From assembly GCF_003048405.1 (NCBI RefSeq), contig NZ_PIQS01000004.1, positions 88,138 to 152,137 of the forward strand: a stretch of DNA of 64,000 bases. Direction: 5' to 3'. The position numbers and the translations under genes are program-made. Numbering within the stretch: position 1 is the stretch's first letter; each line of letters starts with the position of its first letter. Below the pieces are notes generated by a model. It worked only from the letters and a program-made list of their open reading frames with translations, was not told where the DNA came from and made no database searches. This stretch comes from Campylobacter concisus. GTDB lineage: Bacteria > Campylobacterota > Campylobacteria > Campylobacterales > Campylobacteraceae. Shown piece by piece: positions 58,289 to 64,000 of this stretch.

Positions 58289-59107
58289 ATGAATGAATCA
58301 GTTTTTAAAAAAATCAAAGCACTTCCACCATTAGATGACACAGTTATACAAATTCAGCGCTTACATGCGGACGAAAATAGCTCAATAAGCGATCTTACAA
58401 AAGTGGTCGAAAAGGATCCGATGCTAACAGCAAATATCTTGCGTTCAGCAAACTCTCCACTTTATGGGTTTTCTCAAGAGATCACAACCATCGCAAGAGC
58501 TATTTCTCTTTTTGGTATGGCTACTATTCGAGGTTTTGCACTTTCAAGTACGATTAAAAAGAGCTTTTCTATAAATTTAGAGCCTTATGGCATTACTACA
58601 CAAGATTTTTTAAATATCTCGATAATACAAAATGCACTGATGTACAATTGGCATTCTAAAGTTAATCCTAAAAGTCTAGAAATTCTCTCTCCAGCTTCAT
58701 TTATGCTTGAGATTGGCAAGATAGTTCTCGCTCATGAATTAGCTGAAAATAAGCAAGACATCGAATTTAGAGAAAAACTTAAAAATATATCTAGCCCAAT
58801 CGATCTTGCCCTATTTGAAACAGAAATTTTAGATATGTCAAATGAAGAAGTTACAGCTAAAATTTTTGAACAATGGAACCTTGAGACAGAGCTTAGCAGC
58901 TCAATACTCTATTCAAATAATCCAGAAGAGGCACCAGATCATATAAAAGACTATGCAAAAGCCCTAAAAGTGATAAAAACGGCTGTAAATATCTTTAATC
59001 AACTTGATGATATAAGCATACAAAATACTCTACCTCTTCTTGACGAATACGGCTTTGGACATGATACGTTTTTAATGGCTGTCGCTAAAGTCAAAGATAA
59101 TTTGTGA
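58289..59107 (+). CDS. HDOD-domain signalling protein
   Basis: 272 aa, essentially a single HDOD domain: VVEKDPMLTANILRSANSPL, FSQEITTIARAISLFGMATI. HDOD lacks the metal His/Asp of HD domains and is often linked to signalling and DNA-damage or stress. No receiver or EAL domain is fused. Overlaps rnr by 4 nt, suggesting a link with RNA turnover or just co-transcription. Confidence 0.85.
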   Translation: MNESVFKKIKALPPLDDTVIQIQRLHADENSSISDLTKVVEKDPMLTANILRSANSPLYGFSQEITTIARAISLFGMATIRGFALSSTIKKSFSINLEPYGITTQDFLNISIIQNALMYNWHSKVNPKSLEILSPASFMLEIGKIVLAHELAENKQDIEFREKLKNISSPIDLALFETEILDMSNEEVTAKIFEQWNLETELSSSILYSNNPEEAPDHIKDYAKALKVIKTAVNIFNQLDDISIQNTLPLLDEYGFGHDTFLMAVAKVKDNL

Positions 59108-61023
59108 AAGAATTTCTAACCTCACTACTAGTTGGCATCAAGGAAAAAGAAGTTTCAAACGAAGATAAAGAGATTTTACGAAATCTCTTAAATCTTGGTG
59201 CCGTAAGCTCCTATAAAGATAAATTTTATCTAAATAACGGCTACGTCTGTGGCAAGCTAGACATCAGCCAAAACGCAACTGGCTTTATCATGCCATTTGA
59301 CAAGCGCTTCAAGCAAGACATCATCGTAGAAAATAAAAATTTAAACAACTCTCACCTTGGCGACATTGTGTTAGCAAAGCTTTTGCCACTTAAGAAAAAA
59401 CGCCAAAGTGCTAAAATAGTAATGAGCCTAAAGCTTGCAAATGAGACAAGTGTGGTCTATACAAAACGCTTTGGAGCGGCCATTTTAGGTGTAAATTTAA
59501 AAACTGGACTAAGCACGACCTTAAAAGCGACGCAAAAAAGCCTAAAGATGCTCGCACTTGGGACGCTACTTAAGGTAAACAACCTAAATAACGAAATAGT
59601 CGAGGTTTTAGGAAATTTAGAAGATCCACTAAGCGATGAGAAAATTTCGCTTGCCATTTATAATAAAAACGATAAATTTAGCGAGGCTTGTGAGCTTGAG
59701 GCAAAGGCTTTTGGCGACGAAGTCGATGCTAGCATGTATCCAAACAGGGTTGATCTAAGAAATTTAGAGTTTTGTACGATCGATCCAGTCGATGCTAAAG
59801 ACTTTGACGATGCCATATATTTCGATGAGAAAAAGCGAGAAATTTACGTCGCAATCGCTGATGTGAGCGAGTATGTGACCGCATATAGCGCCATTGATAG
59901 TGAAGCTAAAAAAAGAGGCTTTTCTATATACTTTCCGCACATCTCAGTGCCGATGTTGCCGCGCGCGCTTAGTGAAAATATTTGCTCGCTAAAGCCAAAT
60001 GTACCGCGCCTTGCATTTTGTTTTAAAATTTCACTTGATGCGAATAATGAGGTAAAAAAAGAGGAGCTTTTTGAGACGATCATCCTTTCAAAAAGGCGCT
60101 TTAACTACGACGAGATCGATGAAATTTTAGAAGGCAAAAGAGAGTGTGAAATTTCATGGATCAAGCCACTTTTTAAACTCACCACAAAGCTTCGCAAAAA
60201 AAGGCTTTTGCACGCATTTGACTTTAGGACAAAAGAGCTTAGAATGAGCCTTGATGAAGAGGGTCAAATTTTACAAACTAGGTTTGAGAGTGACTCCGAC
60301 TCCCATAGACTTGTTGAGGACTGCATGCTTTTAGCAAACAAAGCTGCTGCAAAGCTCATCACAAAGGGCGTTTTTAGAAACCACGCTTCGCCTGATTTTA
60401 AAAAGATAGACACATTGCTTGAAGACTTGCAACTTCTGGGACTTGACTTTACCTATGAGAGCGACCTTGCAAATTTGATAAGAAAGATACAGCTAAAAGC
60501 CGATGAACTTGGCAACCGCGAAGAGATAGATAAGCTCATCATCAAGTCTCAAAAAAAAGCTGAGTACTCAAGTGAAAATTTAGGCCACTTTGGGCTTGGA
60601 TTTGACAGATATACGCACTTTACAAGTCCTATTAGACGCTATTCCGACCTTATTTTACATAGGCTTTTAAAGGCTAAAATTTCAAAAGATGACAAGCTTT
60701 ACAACTTTTTGCTTTTAAACATCCAAAGCACCTGCGCAAATTTAAGCGAGCTTGAAAGAGAGGCCGACAAGGTAGCCTACGACTTTATGGATAGAAAATT
60801 TGCACGCTGGGCAGCCGCAAACATCGGCAAAGAGGTGCGCTGCTATGTGAGCGAAAACCAAAATGTCTTAGTTGCTAAGCTTGATGATTATTTTGTCGGA
60901 GCTAGGATTTTTATAACAGGATACAGCGCAAATTTACTTCAAAAGCTTGTCGTAAAGATCACAGAGGCCGACATCGCAAGTGCTAAAATTTTTGCAAAAG
61001 TGGTAAGAAAGATCGATGTATAG
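59104..61023 (+). CDS. rnr: Ribonuclease R (RNB family exoribonuclease)
   Basis: 639 aa, starting with GTG in a GTGA overlap. The RNB catalytic region has FCTIDPVDAKDFDDAIYFDE (Asp metal ligands), and HYTHFTSPIRRYSDLILHRL-like FDRYTHFTSPIRRYSDL. It degrades structured RNA 3' to 5'. Shorter at the C-terminus than E. coli RNase R, with a reduced S1 domain. Overlaps holA by 8 nt. Confidence 0.94.
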   Translation: MKEFLTSLLVGIKEKEVSNEDKEILRNLLNLGAVSSYKDKFYLNNGYVCGKLDISQNATGFIMPFDKRFKQDIIVENKNLNNSHLGDIVLAKLLPLKKKRQSAKIVMSLKLANETSVVYTKRFGAAILGVNLKTGLSTTLKATQKSLKMLALGTLLKVNNLNNEIVEVLGNLEDPLSDEKISLAIYNKNDKFSEACELEAKAFGDEVDASMYPNRVDLRNLEFCTIDPVDAKDFDDAIYFDEKKREIYVAIADVSEYVTAYSAIDSEAKKRGFSIYFPHISVPMLPRALSENICSLKPNVPRLAFCFKISLDANNEVKKEELFETIILSKRRFNYDEIDEILEGKRECEISWIKPLFKLTTKLRKKRLLHAFDFRTKELRMSLDEEGQILQTRFESDSDSHRLVEDCMLLANKAAAKLITKGVFRNHASPDFKKIDTLLEDLQLLGLDFTYESDLANLIRKIQLKADELGNREEIDKLIIKSQKKAEYSSENLGHFGLGFDRYTHFTSPIRRYSDLILHRLLKAKISKDDKLYNFLLLNIQSTCANLSELEREADKVAYDFMDRKFARWAAANIGKEVRCYVSENQNVLVAKLDDYFVGARIFITGYSANLLQKLVVKITEADIASAKIFAKVVRKIDV

Positions 61024-62014
61024 AAAAGATTTGGAGCTAAATTTAGCAAATGCAAATTTAAGCAACTACTTCTTGCTTTTTGGAGCAGATGAGTTTCAGA
61101 TCGAACTTTTTGGTAAGGAAATTTTGAGCTTTTACTCAAGCGAAGATGCAAATTTATTAAGCCTTTATTTTGACGAGTACAACTACGCGCAAGCAAACTC
61201 TCACCTAGGCGAGCAGTCACTTTTTGGCGGCAAAAATATCCTCTATGTAAAAAGCGACAAAAAGATCCCAGCAAAAGAGCTAAAGGAGCTCATCTTGCTT
61301 TGCTCAAAAAGTCAAGACAACTACTTTTTGTTTGAGCTTTATGAGGCCGATATGAAACTAGTTTTTGATACACAAAAGGCTTTTGGGACAAATTTTGCGA
61401 GATTTTTTAAGCCATCAACTCCAGATGAAGCGATAAATTTACTAGCCAAAAACTCAGCCAAAATAGGCCTAAACATAACTAAAAATGCACTTTATGAGCT
61501 TTATTTTACGCATAATGAAAATTTATACCTTGCAGCAAGTGAGCTAACAAAGTTAAAGAACCTAAACACACACATCGAACAAGATGATGTAAAAAGGCTG
61601 GTTTTTGGACTTGGTGGGATAAATTTTGATGACTTTTTCAATAAATTTATGGCTCTAAAAGATATAAAAAACGACTTTTTTACCTATCTAGAAGATCCAA
61701 ATTTTAATGAAATTTTACTTCTAAACTCGCTTTACAAAGCATTTTTTAGGCTATTTAAAATTTACTCTTATATAAAGATAAATGGTCGCTTAAATTTAGA
61801 TGAGGCGATTGGTTATCAACCGCCTGTAAATGTTGCAAATTTATTAAAAACAAATAGCTTAAAACTAAATTTAAACGCCTACTTAGAGATATTTAAAACG
61901 CTAAATTTAGCCGAGCTAGAGCTAAAAACAAACACAAAAATGGATAAAGAAATTTTTGTATTATCAACTATTTTAAATTTACAATATCTCATATCAACAG
62001 CAAATATTAAGTAA
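61016..62014 (+). CDS. holA: DNA polymerase III delta subunit
   Basis: 332 aa. Clamp-loader delta. YFLLFGADEFQIELFGKEIL, GGKNILYVKSDKKIPAKELK and LNSLYKAFFRLFKIYSYIKI fit the HolA fold. No P-loop, as expected. The window thus holds both holA and the short holB. Same order (rnr-holA) as C. jejuni. Confidence 0.9.
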   Translation: MYRKDLELNLANANLSNYFLLFGADEFQIELFGKEILSFYSSEDANLLSLYFDEYNYAQANSHLGEQSLFGGKNILYVKSDKKIPAKELKELILLCSKSQDNYFLFELYEADMKLVFDTQKAFGTNFARFFKPSTPDEAINLLAKNSAKIGLNITKNALYELYFTHNENLYLAASELTKLKNLNTHIEQDDVKRLVFGLGGINFDDFFNKFMALKDIKNDFFTYLEDPNFNEILLLNSLYKAFFRLFKIYSYIKINGRLNLDEAIGYQPPVNVANLLKTNSLKLNLNAYLEIFKTLNLAELELKTNTKMDKEIFVLSTILNLQYLISTANIK

Positions 62015-62054
62015 CTTTAAGCTAAAATCCACCCTTGCTTAAAGCAAAATCCTT

Positions 62055-62069
62055 GCTCACAAAGTGAGC
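62055..62069 (+). promoter_or_regulatory. Small hairpin in the rpsF leader
   Basis: Perfect 6 bp stem GCTCAC/GTGAGC with AAA loop, 22 nt before the rpsF ATG and upstream of AAGGAG. It may be part of an S6:S18 autoregulatory leader, but the known bulged CCG motif is not clear here. Confidence 0.35.
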
Positions 62070-62091
62070 TAAATATCCATAAGGAGAAGAA

Positions 62092-62511
62092 ATGAAACAT
62101 TACGAGCTTTTATTTATTCTTAAGCCGACATTAACGGAAGAGGAAGTTAAAGCTAAAGTTGACTTCGTAAAAGAAGTTATAACAAAAAATGGTGGCGAGA
62201 TCGCTACTGTCGTTGAGATGGGTACTAGAAAACTAGCTTATACCATCAAAAAATACGAGCGTGGAACATACTTTGTTATCTATTACAAAGCACTACCAGC
62301 GCTTCTTGCAGAACTTACAAGAAATGTAAGGATCACTGAAGATATAATAAGATTTTTAAGCGTTAAATATGAAAATAAACGCGAAATCGCAGCTTGGGAA
62401 AGACTTTGCAAAGGTATCAAACAAACTATAAAAAAAGAGCCTCGTGAGCCAAGAGCACCGCGTGAGCCAAGAGTTGAAAAAGTAGACGAGCAAACTTTTA
62501 CAGAAGAATAA
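62092..62511 (+). CDS. rpsF: 30S ribosomal protein S6
   Basis: 139 aa. [20 protein letters not shown] and [19 protein letters not shown] are S6 signatures. The C-terminal extension is Pro/Arg/Glu-rich ([15 protein letters not shown]), repeats of an EPR unit. First gene of rpsF-ssb-rpsR; AAGGAG precedes the ATG. Confidence 0.97.
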   Translation: MKHYELLFILKPTLTEEEVKAKVDFVKEVITKNGGEIATVVEMGTRKLAYTIKKYERGTYFVIYYKALPALLAELTRNVRITEDIIRFLSVKYENKREIAAWERLCKGIKQTIKKEPREPRAPREPRVEKVDEQTFTEE

Positions 62512-62524
62512 TCAAGGATAAAAA

Positions 62525-63082
62525 ATGTTCAATAAAGTAGTACTAGTTGGGAATTTAACAAGAGATATCGAGCTAAGATACACTACTAGTGGATCTGCTA
62601 TAGGAAATTCCGGTATTGCTGTTACTAGAAAATTTAATACTAACGGCGAAAAACGTGAAGAGACATGCTTTATTGACATATCATTCTTTGGCAAATCAGC
62701 TGAGATAGCAAATCAATATTTAAGCAAAGGCTCCAAACTTCTGGTTGAAGGAAGATTAAAATTTGATCAATGGACCGACAACAATGGACAAAACCGTTCA
62801 AAGCACTCAATCGTAGTTGAAAATATGGAGATGCTTGGCGGAAATAGCGGAGCTAATGGACAAAGTCAAGGTGGATTTAATCAAAATAGTTCATACTCGC
62901 AACAACGAAATAATGGTTCAAATAATAGCTATGGTAATGGTGGATATCAAAATTCAGCACCACAAAGACAGCAAATGCAACCACAAAATAAAAAAGTTCA
63001 AGAAGAGTACTATGAGGAGAAAATCCCTGATATAAACATTGACGCCGATAATTTTGATGGCGACAACGAAATACCGTTTTAA
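62525..63082 (+). CDS. ssb: Single-stranded DNA-binding protein
   Basis: 185 aa. OB-fold domain in the first 110 residues (FNKVVLVGNLTRDIELRY, CFIDISFFGKSAEIANQYL), a Gln/Asn/Gly-rich linker and the acidic tip DFDGDNEIPF-like end FDGDNEIPF that recruits partner proteins. Lies between rpsF and rpsR, 13 and 15 nt gaps. Confidence 0.97.
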   Translation: MFNKVVLVGNLTRDIELRYTTSGSAIGNSGIAVTRKFNTNGEKREETCFIDISFFGKSAEIANQYLSKGSKLLVEGRLKFDQWTDNNGQNRSKHSIVVENMEMLGGNSGANGQSQGGFNQNSSYSQQRNNGSNNSYGNGGYQNSAPQRQQMQPQNKKVQEEYYEEKIPDINIDADNFDGDNEIPF

Positions 63083-63097
63083 TTTAAAGGATAGAAA

Positions 63098-63358
63098 ATG
63101 GCAGAAAAAAGAAAATATTCACGTAAATATTGCAAATTTACAGAAGCAAAAATTGATTTTATAGATTATAAAGATACTTCTCTTTTAAAGTATTGTTTAT
63201 CAGAGAGATTTAAAATAATGCCAAGGCGTTTAACTGGCACATCAAAAAGACATCAAGAAATGGTAGAAAAAGCGATCAAAAGAGCTCGTCATGCAGCTAT
63301 TATACCTTACATAGTAGATCGCAAAGATGTAGTTTCAAATCCTTTTGATGGACTATAA
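63098..63358 (+). CDS. rpsR: 30S ribosomal protein S18
   Basis: 86 aa. [39 protein letters not shown] and [19 protein letters not shown] are S18 signatures. Binds S6 in the platform of the small subunit. Last gene of the operon, followed by a hairpin terminator. Confidence 0.97.
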   Translation: MAEKRKYSRKYCKFTEAKIDFIDYKDTSLLKYCLSERFKIMPRRLTGTSKRHQEMVEKAIKRARHAAIIPYIVDRKDVVSNPFDGL

Positions 63359-63372
63359 TTATTTAATTTACT

Positions 63373-63393
63373 AAACCCCTATTAATGGGGTTT
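63373..63393 (+). terminator. Terminator of rpsF-ssb-rpsR
   Basis: Seven-bp stem AAACCCC/GGGGTTT with loop TATTAAT, 14 nt after rpsR, followed by a short T-rich stretch. Confidence 0.72.
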
Positions 63394-63877
63394 AATCCTA
63401 ATCTTAAATATCCTAGATTTATGTTCTTATAGATTTTTATTTATTGACTGCAGTTTAAAGTATTTTCAAGTACTATCTTATAATTTTGGTTTAACTTGCA
63501 CGAGGCAATTAGAATTTATTTAGGTAGATATCTCAAATATATGCTGTCTTTAAATAACTCTATAGCATCAATTTATTAGTTCAAAATAACTTATTTAGCC
63601 ATATGTATAATCAATATCGTTGATCCATATTATTCGCAATTTTTACCACGAATCACGCATCATCTATCGTATAGCAATAGCTGCTCACATGAGGCTAAAG
63701 GACAAGATACTTAAATGTAAATAAATTTTATTAAATAAATTCAATATTCATCCATTTGGTGTCTGCATATCTTGCAAGTGGGCTTTATAATATGTTTTAT
63801 TTTGAAAACTTATTGATGCCAAACCAACCTAACCATGCAACAATGTTAACTAAAAACAAATTTTAAACATCCTTTTC
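63394..63877. other. Gene-free stretch upstream of tRNA-Lys
   Basis: About 480 bp with stops in all frames. On the minus strand a short piece near 63790-63852 reads as a hydrophobic, Trp-rich membrane-like segment, and another near 63660-63720 is also hydrophobic, broken by several stops and frame changes. It may be a decayed small membrane-protein gene, but this is weak. No repeat or RNA was recognised. Confidence 0.35.
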
Positions 63878-63906
63878 TTGACATGTAATAATGTTTTTTG
63901 TATAAT
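63878..63906 (+). promoter_or_regulatory. Consensus sigma-70 promoter of tRNA-Lys
   Basis: TTGACA (63878-63883) and TATAAT (63901-63906), both exact, with a 17 nt spacer, ending 22 nt before the tRNA. Exact hexamers fit strong, stable-RNA expression. Confidence 0.88.
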
Positions 63907-63928
63907 CTCAATTCTTTTCTAAGCAAAT

Positions 63929-64000
63929 GTCTTGCTAGCTCAGTCGGTAGAGCATCTCACTTTTAATGAGGGGGCCGTTGGTTCGAATCCAACGCAGGAC
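63929..64000 (+). tRNA. tRNA-Lys (UUU), 3' end cut by window edge
   Basis: A full cloverleaf folds: acceptor GTCTTGC/GCAGGAC (one T-G pair), D arm GCTC/GAGC, anticodon arm TCTCA/TGAGG with loop CTTTTAA and anticodon TTT, T arm GTTGG/CCAAC with TTCGAAT. 72 nt are present; the discriminator base and CCA would follow outside the window. Confidence 0.95.

Noticed and set aside
62055..62069. Full S6:S18 riboregulator
   Set aside because: A simple hairpin exists but the known bulged motif could not be recognised.

Overview
The window is low-GC DNA packed with genes, typical of a Campylobacter chromosome; I infer the C. concisus / C. curvus side of the genus. Evidence includes epsilonproteobacterial markers (PEB4, a Campylobacter-type major porin, HobA, a FlaC-like flagellin, the long-form FolP, the CmoA/CmoB pair). 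Gene order also matches several C. jejuni blocks as I remember them: nth-peb4-fba-(Cj0598/Cj0599); nadE-lpxK-thrC-kdsB; Cj0977-cmoB-lipoprotein...pepD; flhA-rrf2-rpsO; queA-tatCB-hemW-nudH-lysC-hobA-holB-folP-ligA-tlyA-ribF-cmoA; ruvX-dprA-deacetylase-ilvC and rnr-holA. No integrase, transposase, CRISPR array or rRNA was seen.

Layout. 1-9.4 kb: 5' part of a FlaC-like flagellin, hisD with a PLP enzyme, a MotA/MotB-like membrane pair, fba, peb4, nth and dsbD. 9.5-14.2 kb: ppk2, a small membrane protein and the hrcA-grpE-dnaK heat-shock operon, with a consensus promoter and a CIRCE operator at its start. 14.3-15.0 kb: a very AT-rich gap, then a small HTH gene and a 57-codon ORF. 15.1-20.4 kb: nadE, an odd DegT-family protein, lpxK, cutA, thrC and kdsB. 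20.5-24.3 kb: a metallo-hydrolase, the major porin, a hotdog protein, cmoB and a small lipoprotein. 24.4-27.4 kb: a Tat-signal transglutaminase with MerT- and MerP-like proteins, then pepD. 27.5-34.4 kb: pyrC, pyrB, a Sel1-repeat protein, a DHH phosphoesterase, flhA, an Rrf2 regulator and rpsO. 34.8-37.1 kb: a stand-alone selenocysteine formate dehydrogenase. 37.2-46.3 kb: a dense run of housekeeping genes from cmoA to nudH that also holds a NADAR-domain protein. 46.4-50.4 kb: an iron-uptake module (PepSY protein, TonB-dependent receptor, AraC regulator) with a Fur-like box. 50.5-54.6 kb: hemW, tatB, tatC, queA and a degenerate signalling protein. 54.6-58.1 kb: ruvX, dprA, a polysaccharide-deacetylase-like protein and ilvC. 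58.3-64 kb: an HDOD protein, rnr, holA, rpsF-ssb-rpsR and tRNA-Lys.

Most genes are core metabolism and replication in tight operons with 1-8 nt overlaps. The accessory-looking parts are the 14.3-15.0 kb HTH island, the transglutaminase/MerT/MerP cassette, the formate dehydrogenase, the NADAR protein, the iron module and the DegT-family protein that seems to lack its PLP lysine. The clearest recoding event is the in-frame UGA in the formate dehydrogenase, followed by a SECIS-like hairpin at the same distance as in E. coli fdhF. I did not find a complete, clearly new multi-gene system; the best candidates for unexplained function are listed as findings. All family assignments come from reading motifs, not from database searches.
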